A DNA stretch of 5,667 nucleotides from an uncultured Selenomonas sp. (GCA_947097535.1 CAMURM010000125.1:1-5667); one strand, 5' to 3'; numbered from the stretch's first letter, positions 1 through 5,499 are shown. Numbers and translations are program-made. The notes: generated from the letters alone by a model not told the origin.

Positions 1-495
1 TCTCCGTCATGCTGACGATTCTCGCAGTTGTCACATGCGCGGGCTTTTTGCAGACGTCGGGCGGCCTCACGGTCATGCTCAAGTATGCGGAAAAGCTCCT
101 GCGCAACAATCCGAAGCAGGTCACGATTCCGGCGACCTTGACGGGCGTCATCTGCGCGGGGCTCGACCGTGCAGGCGTATCCGTGGGCGTATGCCATCAT
201 CGCCTTCTTCACGTCGAAGCTCGTGAACTCGCAGGCGGCGGCGATCGCCATCGTCGTGCCCATGGCGCTCAACGTCGGCGTTGATCCCGTGCTGATCCTG
301 TCCTTCATCTCGGCGTGCTACGGCTACTTCTTCCTGCCGACCTACCCGTCTGACCTCGCATGCATCGGCTTCGACCGCTCGGGCACAACGCACATCGGCA
401 AGTACCTGCTGAACCACAGCTTCATGATCCCCGGCCTCATCGGCGTCATCTCCGGCTGCTGCGTAGGCTATGTAGTCGCGCATATGATCTTTTGA
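1..495 (+). pseudogene. dcuB: dcuB-like anaerobic C4-dicarboxylate carrier, internally deleted and frameshifted, 5' end outside the window
   Basis: DcuB is an inner-membrane carrier that exchanges fumarate, malate or aspartate for succinate during anaerobic growth. Two parts of one Dcu protein are visible in different frames. Frame 3, from base 3, reads an N-proximal segment with SGGLTVMLKYAEKLLRNNPK, like residues about 50-90 of E. coli DcuB as I recall it. Frame 1, from about base 163, reads the complete C-terminus, with QAYPWAYA, VNSQAAA, LPTYPSDLA and FDRSGTTHIGKYL, ending at TGA 493-495. Between them, bases about 127-155 read VTIPATLTGVICAG, which resembles a middle segment (E. coli DcuB about 178-190). 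This implies two deletions, of roughly 90 and 150 residues. The second shifts the frame, and the N-terminal frame then runs into a stop at 282-284. A full-length carrier has about 440 residues. Base composition resembles the other metabolic genes, so this looks like a decayed resident gene. An assembly error is the alternative. The family call is firm; dcuB over dcuA rests on the C-terminal motifs. Confidence 0.8.
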
Positions 496-525
496 TAAAA
501 CGATTGTGTGGGGAGATAAATCGCT

Positions 526-1350
526 GTGAATCCGGAAGAGAAAGAATTATGGCGGCAGAAGTTTCTGGAAGTTCTTAAAGGCTTCCGATTGCTGGATGAT
601 AATTTCATGACGGCAGCATTTCAGGGCAGTTTGGAATGTATCGACTTGGTCTTGCAGATCGTTTTGCGCAAGCCGGAGGTCAAAGCCACAAAAGCTGTTA
701 CACAGGATACGCTGAAGAATCTACACGGACGCAGTGTTCGGTTGGACATTCACGCCTTTGCGGACGATAAGGAGATCAACGTCGAGATTCAGCGCGGCGG
801 CAAGGGGGCAGGTGAGCAACGGGCGAGGTATCATGGCAGTATCATGGATGCTAACGTGCTTCTGCCGGGAGAAGATTATGAAAATCTGCCGGAGTCATAT
901 GTGATTTTCATCACGGAGACGGATGTGCTTGGTGACGGCTTGCCGATATACACGATCGAGCGTATAATTAAAGAAAATGGCAAGAGCTTCCACGATGGTT
1001 CACATATCATCTACGTCAACAGTTCCATAACCGATGAAAATACACCTCTGGGCAGGCTCATGCATGATTTTCGCTGCACGAAAGCAGATGATATGTACTA
1101 TCCTGTACTGGCAGAGCGCGTGAGATATCTCAAAGAGAACGAGGAAGGAGTGGCAACGATGTGTGAAGCGATGGAAAAACTTACGAAAGAAGCGCGGGCC
1201 TATGGGGTGGCACAAGGCATAGAACAAGGCAAGGTTGATATTGTCCTGGGCATGCTGCGGGATAAACTGCCGCTGGAAACGATTTCACGCATCTCGAAGT
1301 TTTCGCTTGAGCGCGTGCAGGAGCTCGGTAAAATGAATCAACTGCTTTGA
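526..1350 (+). CDS. Rpn family recombination-promoting nuclease / PD-(D/E)XK nuclease family putative transposase
   Basis: A 274-residue soluble protein of the Rpn/PDDEXK_2 type, a family of DNA endonucleases linked to RecA-independent recombination and often annotated as transposases. The N-terminus has the usual lead-in (FRLLDDNFMTAAFQ, about 20-33). The nuclease core follows: Asp74 in RLDIHA and Glu87-Ile-Gln89 in NVEIQR form the D...ExQ version of the active site, Gln replacing the classical Lys as is usual in this family. RARYHGSIMDA (99-109) is the conserved helix after the core. The C-terminal 50 residues (GVAQGIEQGK and onward) are charged and helical, as in relatives. The start is GTG 526-528, with GGGGAG at 510-515 about 10 bases upstream. 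The gene is visibly richer in A+T than the genes around it, which fits horizontal acquisition. It lies 30 bp after the broken dcuB and converges with the symporter gene. No inverted repeats were found around it, so it is not shown to be a mobile unit. Family is confident; the actual role is unknown. Confidence 0.88.
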   Translation: MNPEEKELWRQKFLEVLKGFRLLDDNFMTAAFQGSLECIDLVLQIVLRKPEVKATKAVTQDTLKNLHGRSVRLDIHAFADDKEINVEIQRGGKGAGEQRARYHGSIMDANVLLPGEDYENLPESYVIFITETDVLGDGLPIYTIERIIKENGKSFHDGSHIIYVNSSITDENTPLGRLMHDFRCTKADDMYYPVLAERVRYLKENEEGVATMCEAMEKLTKEARAYGVAQGIEQGKVDIVLGMLRDKLPLETISRISKFSLERVQELGKMNQLL

Positions 1351-1387
1351 GCCGCTCTGAGTTCACCGAATATCGACAAGACGGACG

Positions 1388-1433
1388 AAAAAAAGGGAGC
1401 CACCCTTCACGGCAGAAGAATGGCTCCTTTTTT
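1388..1433. terminator. bidirectional intrinsic terminator between convergent genes
   Basis: GGAGCCA (1396-1402) pairs with TGGCTCC (1421-1427). The stem extends through a G-T wobble (1395/1428) into the A-run 1388-1394 against the T-run 1428-1433. Inside the loop, CTTC (1405-1408) can pair with GAAG (1415-1418). The + strand ends in a T-run, serving the Rpn nuclease gene that stops at 1350. The - strand also ends in a T-run, serving the symporter gene whose stop is at 1449-1451. Confidence 0.85.
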
Positions 1434-1448
1434 GCGCGGTCTGTGTAC

Positions 1449-2813
1449 TTACGAATGTTTGATCCTTGCGTGGCGCTTGACATACTCCATGTAGAGCTTC
1501 GTTTCTCGCACGATAACGCCCGATAAGAGCAGCAGGGCGATAAGGTTCGGAATCGCCATGAGGCCATTGACGATGTCGGCGAGGATCCAGATTGCTTCGA
1601 GCTTCAAGAATGCGCCCGAGGCGACGAGCGCGATGAAGATCAGGCGGTACGGCAGGACGCCCTTGCGCTCGAAGAGGTAGATAATTGCGCGTTCGCCGTA
1701 GTAGTTCCAGCCGAGGATCGTCGTGAAGGCGAAGAGCACGAGGGCGATCGTCAGAAGGTGGCTGCCGATTGCGCCGTAGTTTGCGGCAAACGCCGCGCTC
1801 GTCATGGCGGCGCCCGCCGTATCCCCCGACCAGACGCCCGTGAGGATGAGGGCGAGCCCCGTCATCGTGCAGATGATGATCGTGTCGATGAAGGTGCCCG
1901 TCATGGAGATCAGGCCTTGCTCGGCGGGGCGCTTCGTCTTCGATGCGGCGGATGCAATGGGCGCGGAGCCGAGTCCCGATTCGTTCGAGAAGACGCCGCG
2001 TGCGATGCCGTTCTGCATGGCCATCATGATGGTCGAGCCGGCGAAGCCGCCGACGGCCGCCTCGCCCGTGAAAGCGCTCTGCAGGATGAGGGCGATGGCG
2101 TGCGGCAGCGCGTCGATGTTCATGACGATGAGGATGAGGGAAAGCGCGATGTAGGAAAGCGCCATGAAGGGCACGATGGCGGCGGCGACGCGCGCGATGC
2201 TCTTGAGGCCGCCGAGCGTGATGGCGGCGATGAGCGCCGTGACGGCGAAGTCCGTCGCCCAGCGCGGCACGCCGAAGGAGATCTCGATGCTGTCGACGAT
2301 GGCGTTGACCTGTGGGAAGGTGCCGATGCCGAAGAAGGCGACGAGCACGCAGGCGCAGGCGAAGAAGATCGCCATGGGACGCCACGCGCGCCCGAGCCCC
2401 TTCTCTATGTAGAACATCGGGCCGCCCGCGATGTCGCCGTGGCTGTCCGTCGTACGGTATTTGATGGCGAGGAGGCCTTCGGCGTACTTCGTCGCCATGC
2501 CGAAGAAGGCTGCCATCCACATCCAGAAGATGGCGCCCGGGCCGCCCGCCTTGACCGCCGTCGCGACGCCGACGATGTTGCCCGTGCCGACGGTCGCGGC
2601 GAGCGCGACGCAGAGCGCCTTGAAGCTCGACACATCGCCCTCGCCGCGGTTTCTCGCACGGAAGATCAAGGATAGCGCGAGCGGCAGGTGCACGACCTGC
2701 AGCAGGCGCAGGCGCACGGTCAGGATGATGCCCGTACCCACGAGCAGGGTGATGAGCGGTGGTCCCCAGAGCACGGAATCGATGGAATTGAGAAGCGGGA
2801 TAAGATTTTCCAT
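1449..2813 (-). CDS. alsT: AGCS family sodium:alanine/glycine symporter (AlsT-like)
   Basis: A 454-residue inner-membrane protein of the alanine or glycine:cation symporter family, which takes up alanine or glycine with sodium. Length is normal for the family. Hydrophobic segments run from about residue 15 to 435. Family signatures in order: ATVGTGNIVGVATAVKAGGPGA (about 73-94), the substrate/cation loop; AGGPMFYIEKGLG (129-141); FGIGTFPQVNA (161-171), whose Gln168 lies where the family binds substrate; FSNESGLGSAPIASAAS (275-291); and GWNYYGERA (368-376). The ATG at 2811-2813 has GGAGG at 2821-2825, 7 bases upstream, so the start is secure. It points the same way as the pan operon, about 200 bp downstream of panD, but a terminator-like hairpin and a candidate promoter lie between, so it is probably its own unit. 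The substrate (L-alanine, D-alanine or glycine) cannot be read from sequence. Beta-alanine is a speculative possibility given PanD nearby. Confidence 0.92.
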   Translation of the reverse strand: MENLIPLLNSIDSVLWGPPLITLLVGTGIILTVRLRLLQVVHLPLALSLIFRARNRGEGDVSSFKALCVALAATVGTGNIVGVATAVKAGGPGAIFWMWMAAFFGMATKYAEGLLAIKYRTTDSHGDIAGGPMFYIEKGLGRAWRPMAIFFACACVLVAFFGIGTFPQVNAIVDSIEISFGVPRWATDFAVTALIAAITLGGLKSIARVAAAIVPFMALSYIALSLILIVMNIDALPHAIALILQSAFTGEAAVGGFAGSTIMMAMQNGIARGVFSNESGLGSAPIASAASKTKRPAEQGLISMTGTFIDTIIICTMTGLALILTGVWSGDTAGAAMTSAAFAANYGAIGSHLLTIALVLFAFTTILGWNYYGERAIIYLFERKGVLPYRLIFIALVASGAFLKLEAIWILADIVNGLMAIPNLIALLLLSGVIVRETKLYMEYVKRHARIKHS

Positions 2814-2864
2814 AAGTCAACCTCCATTGTCAAAGGACAATAGTGCATAAAAATAACAAGGCTT

Positions 2865-2894
2865 ATGTTACCATAAATTGGGGTGACTTGTAAA
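2865..2894 (-). promoter_or_regulatory. candidate promoter of the AGCS symporter gene
   Basis: On the - strand, TTTACA (2889-2894) and TAACAT (2865-2870) are separated by 18 bp, an acceptable sigma-70-type -35/-10 pair. They lie about 50 bp upstream of the symporter's start codon, in a locally A+T-rich stretch (about 2826-2910) that contrasts with the surrounding GC-rich coding DNA. The -10 match is imperfect, so the exact hexamers are uncertain. Confidence 0.4.
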
Positions 2895-2900
2895 GGTGCA

Positions 2901-2925
2901 GAAAGAAAAATGGGGCGTCCGCCCC
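2901..2925 (-). terminator. intrinsic terminator at the end of the pan operon
   Basis: On the - strand, GGGGC (2921-2925) and GCCCC (2912-2916) form a five-pair all-GC stem with a four-base loop, followed after one A by TTTTTCTTTC (2901-2910). It lies about 90 bases past the panD stop. The stem is short, so some read-through into the symporter gene is possible. Confidence 0.6.
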
Positions 2926-2962
2926 GTTGATATGCGAGTGCGGCGCCCCGAAAGGACAGTTG

Positions 2963-2990
2963 GCTCTTGTATGACGAGGTGACAAAGAGC
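2963..2990. other. imperfect hairpin downstream of panD
   Basis: GCTCTTGT (2963-2970) pairs with ACAAAGAGC (2982-2990) with one bulged A, loop of 11 bases. On the + strand it is followed by AGCTTTTT, but there is no + strand gene to terminate. On the - strand there is no T-run. It may stabilise the panD mRNA 3' end or be chance. Confidence 0.3.
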
Positions 2991-3015
2991 AGCTTTTTCG
3001 CGCGCTGCCGCCTTT

Positions 3016-3399
3016 TCAGGCGATCGTGCCGTGCTGCTCGGCGCCGCGCGTCTCTTGCAGGCGGTTCTTCCCGTCGACCATGACGACGGTGGGCGTATGG
3101 GCGCGCGCTTCGTCTTCCGTCATCATGGCGTAGGACATGATGATGACGACGTCGCCGGGCTGCACGCAGCGCGCGGCGGCGCCGTTCAGGCAGATGACGC
3201 CCGAGCCGCGCTCACCTGCAATCACATACGTCTCAAGGCGCGCACCGTTGTTGTTGTCGACGACCTGCACGCGCTCGTGCGCTACGATGTGCGCCGCCTC
3301 CATGAGCGCCTCGTCGATGGTGATGCTGCCCATGTAGGCGAGGTTTGCTTCCGTGACGGTCGCGCAGTGGATTTTTGATTTCATCAGATTCAGCAGCAT
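3016..3399 (-). CDS. panD: aspartate 1-decarboxylase (pyruvoyl enzyme)
   Basis: Converts L-aspartate to beta-alanine plus CO2, the beta-alanine branch of pantothenate synthesis, in the cytoplasm. The 127-residue length is standard. The proenzyme cleaves itself between Gly24 and Ser25, and Ser25 becomes the pyruvoyl group. Here YMGSITID places Gly24-Ser25 exactly. Lys9, Arg54, Thr57 and Tyr58, the active-site residues known from the E. coli enzyme, are at identical numbers, which also confirms the start. NGAAARCVQPGDVVIIMSYA (about 73-92) is the conserved C-terminal block. The ATG (3397-3399) overlaps the end of panC by 10 bases, and GGGGGA (3406-3411) lies 6 bases upstream inside panC, implying translational coupling. 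It is last in the operon. Nothing appears missing, so a functional enzyme is expected. Confidence 0.97.
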   Translation of the reverse strand: MLLNLMKSKIHCATVTEANLAYMGSITIDEALMEAAHIVAHERVQVVDNNNGARLETYVIAGERGSGVICLNGAAARCVQPGDVVIIMSYAMMTEDEARAHTPTVVMVDGKNRLQETRGAEQHGTIA

Positions 3400-4250
3400 G
3401 TTTCTTCCCCCAGAATGATATTGTCAATGAGTCGCGTCCTGCCGATGAAGACGGCGACGGCGAGGAGCGCGGGGCGGTCGATCTTCTCGATCTCGGTGAG
3501 CTCCGGAAAGGAATAGATCTCCACATAGTCGATGTTTGCCAGCGGCTCGTCCGCCAGCTGGGCGGCGGTGATCTCCTTGAGCACCTTCGCGCGCTTTTCG
3601 CCCGTCTCGTAGACCTCGCGCGCTTCTTGCAGGCTGCGCGAGAGGACGAGGGCTGCCGTGCGCTCTTCGTCCGCGAGGTAGGTGTTGCGTGAGGAGAGCG
3701 CGAGTCCCGACGCTTCGCGCACGATCGGGCACATGACGATTTCGGTCGGAACGCCGAGGTCGAGAACCATGCGCGTGAGTACGGCGACCTGCTGCGCGTC
3801 CTTCTGCCCGAAGAACGCCTTCGCCGCGCCCGAGAGCAGGAGGAGCTTCAAAACGACGGTCGCCACGCCGCGGAAGTGGCCGGGGCGCCTTGCGCCGCAG
3901 AGCTTGTCTGTGAGCGCGCCCGTGACTTCGACGTAGGTCGCGTAGCCCGCGGGGTACATCGCCTCGGGCGCGGGGTGGAAGACGGCATCAACGCCCGCTT
4001 TTTCGAGCTTTGCCACGTCTTCCTCGAAGGTGCGCGGGTAGGCGTCGAAATCCTCGGTTGGGCCGAACTGCACGGGATTGACGAAGACGGAGACGATGAC
4101 GCGGTCCGCGCTTTCTCGCGCCGTGCGGACGAGCGAGAGGTGGCCGGCGTGCAGCGCGCCCATCGTCGGCACGAGGGCGATCGTCTCACCTGCGTCCCTG
4201 ACGCTTTTGGCGTAGTCCTGCAATTCCTTCGGCGTGGTCAGTATTTTCAT
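3390..4250 (-). CDS. panC: pantothenate synthetase (pantoate--beta-alanine ligase)
   Basis: Joins pantoate and beta-alanine using ATP (via pantoyl-adenylate) to give pantothenate, the precursor of coenzyme A; cytoplasmic. The 286 residues fit the family (E. coli about 283). Signatures: LVPTMGALHAGHLSLV with the HxGH nucleotide motif at His34-His37; VNPVQF (57-62), which contacts pantoate; RPGHFRGVATVV (122-133); FGQKDAQQ (147-154), with the Lys-Asp pair that contacts ATP and pantoate; and SGLALSSRN (181-189), the KMSKS-like loop. The ATG at 4248-4250 is chosen because GGAGG (4258-4262) sits 7 bases upstream; the in-frame GTG one codon earlier (4251-4253) would be only 4 bases from it. It follows the BASS transporter stop by 14 bases and overlaps panD by 10 bases, so the three genes form one operon. 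All key motifs are intact. Confidence 0.97.
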   Translation of the reverse strand: MKILTTPKELQDYAKSVRDAGETIALVPTMGALHAGHLSLVRTARESADRVIVSVFVNPVQFGPTEDFDAYPRTFEEDVAKLEKAGVDAVFHPAPEAMYPAGYATYVEVTGALTDKLCGARRPGHFRGVATVVLKLLLLSGAAKAFFGQKDAQQVAVLTRMVLDLGVPTEIVMCPIVREASGLALSSRNTYLADEERTAALVLSRSLQEAREVYETGEKRAKVLKEITAAQLADEPLANIDYVEIYSFPELTEIEKIDRPALLAVAVFIGRTRLIDNIILGEETCC

Positions 4251-4257
4251 CACATTG

Positions 4258-4262
4258 CCTCC
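4258..4262 (-). promoter_or_regulatory. ribosome-binding site of panC
   Basis: GGAGG on the - strand in the 14-base gap between the transporter stop and panC. Its spacing favours the ATG at 4250 (7 bases) over the adjacent GTG at 4253 (4 bases). Confidence 0.8.
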
Positions 4263-4264
4263 AT

Positions 4265-5218
4265 TTATCGTAGGGAAACGTCGGCGGAGAGGGCGGCTTC
4301 TTCCGCGTCATGGCGCGTGAAGTAGTTCGCCGCGAGAGAGCCGGAGATGTTGTGCCAGACGCTGAAGAGCGCGGCAGGAATGGCGGCGGCGGGGTTGAAG
4401 TAAAGGAGCGCGAGCGACGCCGCCATGCCCGAGTTCTGCATGCCGACCTCGATGCTCACGGCGCGCCGCTTCGCCGCCGTGAGTCCGAAGAGCGCGGCGA
4501 GCGCGTAGCCGAGCACGAGACCGATGACGTTGTGCAGGACGACGGCGAGGGCGACGAGCGGCCCGACTTCGGTGAGGCGCGGCGCGCTCATGGAGACAAC
4601 GACGCCGACCAGAAGAGCGATGGTCAGCGCGGAGACGGCGGGCAGATACGTCATGGCGCGCCGGACTCGCGCGCGGAAGAAGTGGTTGACCGTCGCGCCC
4701 AAGAGGACGGGCAGGAGCACCATCTCGGCGATGGATAGCATCATCGCGGAGGCGTTGACGACGATCTCTTCCCCCGCCAGAAGGAGCGTCAGAAACGGCG
4801 TGACGAAGGGGGCGAGGAGCGTCGTCGCCATCGTCATGATGACCGAGAGTGTCACGTCGCCTTTTGCGAGATAGGTGATGACGTTCGATGCCGTGCCGCC
4901 GGGGCAGGTGCCGACGAGAATGACGCCGATCGCGAGGTCGGGCGGCAGGGAAAGCGCCTCGACGAGGAGCCAGGCAGCGAGCGGCATGATGGTGAACTGT
5001 GCCGCTGCGCCGATCGCCACTTCCCACGGACGCTGCGCGAGGAGCCGGAAGTTCCTGAACTCGAGCGTCATGCCCATGCCGAACATGACGAGCCCGAGAA
5101 GATACGGCACCTGCGGTGCGAGCCGGGAGAGTGTCGAAGGAAAGACGGCACCGAGGGCGCCGACGAGCACGACGAGCCAGACCATGTGCCGGACGAGGTG
5201 CTGACAGATGTTTTGCAA
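4265..5218 (-). CDS. BASS family sodium-dependent transporter, candidate PanS-like (keto)pantoate carrier
   Basis: A 317-residue integral membrane protein of the bile acid:sodium symporter (BASS) family, with about 10 hydrophobic segments. GTCPGGTASNVITYLAKGD (103-121) and EVGMQNSGMAASLA (257-270) are the two crossover-helix motifs. Gln74, Ser111, Asn112, Ser125, Thr129, Glu257 and Gln261 sit at a constant offset of three from the sodium ligands I recall for the Neisseria ASBT structure, so sodium coupling looks intact. The start chosen is TTG 5216-5218, with GGAGG 7 bases upstream at 5226-5230, giving MQNICQHLVRHMVWLVV. Upstream in-frame ATGs (5233, 5353) lie at or before an intrinsic terminator and would add 5 to 45 residues, including an unlikely charged N-terminus. 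It is the first gene of the operon, 14 bases before panC. Salmonella PanS, a BASS member, transports ketopantoate, so this context suggests a pantothenate-precursor substrate. The family is certain; the substrate is inferred from neighbours only. Confidence 0.9.
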   Translation of the reverse strand: MQNICQHLVRHMVWLVVLVGALGAVFPSTLSRLAPQVPYLLGLVMFGMGMTLEFRNFRLLAQRPWEVAIGAAAQFTIMPLAAWLLVEALSLPPDLAIGVILVGTCPGGTASNVITYLAKGDVTLSVIMTMATTLLAPFVTPFLTLLLAGEEIVVNASAMMLSIAEMVLLPVLLGATVNHFFRARVRRAMTYLPAVSALTIALLVGVVVSMSAPRLTEVGPLVALAVVLHNVIGLVLGYALAALFGLTAAKRRAVSIEVGMQNSGMAASLALLYFNPAAAIPAALFSVWHNISGSLAANYFTRHDAEEAALSADVSLR

Positions 5219-5225
5219 GAGGATT

Positions 5226-5230
5226 CCTCC
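5226..5230 (-). promoter_or_regulatory. ribosome-binding site that sets the transporter start
   Basis: GGAGG on the - strand, 7 bases before the in-frame TTG at 5216-5218 and just after the leader terminator's T-run. It lies inside the reading frame that would open at ATG 5233, which argues for the TTG as the true start. The alternative site for ATG 5233 is GGAAGG within the terminator's 3' arm. Confidence 0.65.
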
Positions 5231-5234
5231 CATC

Positions 5235-5266
5235 AAAAAAGCCTTCCTGCCAAAAGACAGAAAGGC
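5235..5266 (-). terminator. intrinsic terminator in the leader of the pan operon (attenuator)
   Basis: On the - strand, GCCTTTCTGTC (5256-5266) pairs along its whole length with GGCAGGAAGGC (5241-5251), 11 bp with two G-U pairs, closed by a UUUU loop and followed by six T (5235-5240). It stands immediately before the ribosome-binding site of the first operon gene. No gene upstream on this strand needs terminating, so its likely job is conditional premature termination. Confidence 0.88.
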
Positions 5267-5324
5267 ATCAAAAGCATGAAAAGCCGCCGCGGCCATACCG
5301 CTCGTGCTCCGCTCCTGCGCGCGT

Positions 5325-5335
5325 CCTCGCTGTCT
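5325..5335 (-). promoter_or_regulatory. candidate antiterminator strand
   Basis: AGACAGCGAGG on the - strand can pair with CCTTTCTGTCT (5255-5265), the 5' arm of the leader terminator, with ten of eleven positions paired (one C-U mismatch, one G-U). The same bases supply part of the 3' arm of the second bulged-A hairpin (5330-5357). That hairpin and the terminator can form together, while the antiterminator excludes both. Confidence 0.55.
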
Positions 5336-5357
5336 CGGTCCCGAAGGATCCAAGCAG
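5330..5357 (-). ncRNA. second bulged-A hairpin, candidate pan RNA motif copy 2
   Basis: On the - strand, reading 5' to 3': CTG, CUUGG, bulged A (5349), UCC, loop UUCG, GGA, CCGAG, bulged A (5333), CAG. The architecture equals that of the hairpin at 5429-5464: 5 bp between the two bulged A's, a UCC/GGA cap stem and a stable tetraloop, while the remaining paired bases differ. The published pan motif is a stem broken by two highly conserved bulged A's, found upstream of panB, panC and panD, commonly in tandem. The outer stem here is short (3 bp). Assignment rests on structure and context, as I cannot run a covariance model. Confidence 0.7.
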
Positions 5358-5394
5358 ATGTACCGCTTCGGTATTCATTTGTGGCAGGATGAAA

Positions 5395-5418
5395 GCAGGA
5401 CGGGCACTTCCCGCCTGC
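5395..5418 (-). other. GC-rich hairpin linking the two pan-like hairpins
   Basis: On the - strand, GCAGGCGGG (5410-5418) pairs with CCCG(U)CCUGC (5395-5404), nine pairs with one bulged U and a five-base loop. A small hairpin, UACCG-AAG-CGGUA (5361-5373), follows. Together they fill the space between the two bulged-A hairpins. Confidence 0.5.
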
Positions 5419-5428
5419 ACGATGCGTG

Positions 5429-5464
5429 AGCGAAGTACGATTCCTCGCGGATATCATCTTCGCT
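5429..5464 (-). ncRNA. first bulged-A hairpin, candidate pan RNA motif copy 1
   Basis: On the - strand, reading 5' to 3': AGCGAAG, AUGAU, bulged A (5452), UCC, GNRA loop GCGA, GGA, AUCGU, bulged A (5436), CUUCGCU. The outer stem is seven perfect pairs, the middle five include one U-G, and the cap is three pairs. It begins about six bases after the candidate -10 element, so it would form the very 5' end of the transcript. Its layout is the same as the hairpin at 5330-5357 and fits the pan motif known upstream of pantothenate genes in Firmicutes. The ligand of that RNA class is, as far as I know, not settled. Confidence 0.75.
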
Positions 5465-5470
5465 GAGCTT

Positions 5471-5499
5471 AAGATAGCACAGGGTAGGGGAAAAAGCAA
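5471..5499 (-). promoter_or_regulatory. candidate promoter of the transporter-panC-panD operon
   Basis: On the - strand, TTGCTT (5494-5499) and TATCTT (5471-5476) are 17 bp apart, a good sigma-70-type pair. Transcription would start near 5464, at the foot of the first pan-like hairpin. A second possible -10, TATACT (5506-5511), lies upstream but has no convincing -35 at proper spacing. Confidence 0.6.

Noticed and set aside
1758..2675. A 305-codon + strand open frame opposite the symporter
   Set aside because: An antisense shadow with Asp/Glu/Arg-rich low-complexity translation and no ribosome-binding site.
1363..2820. A 485-codon open frame on the - strand overlapping the symporter gene in another frame
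   Set aside because: It is longer than the real gene only because GC-rich codons lack stops. Its translation is full of Arg, His and Pro with no family signature, whereas the 1449-2813 frame has all AGCS motifs and a ribosome-binding site.
3790..3815. PanC having FGQKDAQQ rather than the FGEKD form of E. coli
   Set aside because: As I recall, Gln or other residues at this position and Ala before Gln-Gln occur in other functional PanC proteins. The Lys-Asp pair and all other motifs are intact.
5234..5464. T-box, TPP or SAM riboswitch in the leader
   Set aside because: The T-box core (GGGUGGNACCGCG) is only loosely echoed by GAGCGGUAUGGCCGCG, and the terminator does not reuse it. The conserved TPP and SAM blocks are absent. 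The tandem bulged-A hairpins explain the leader better.
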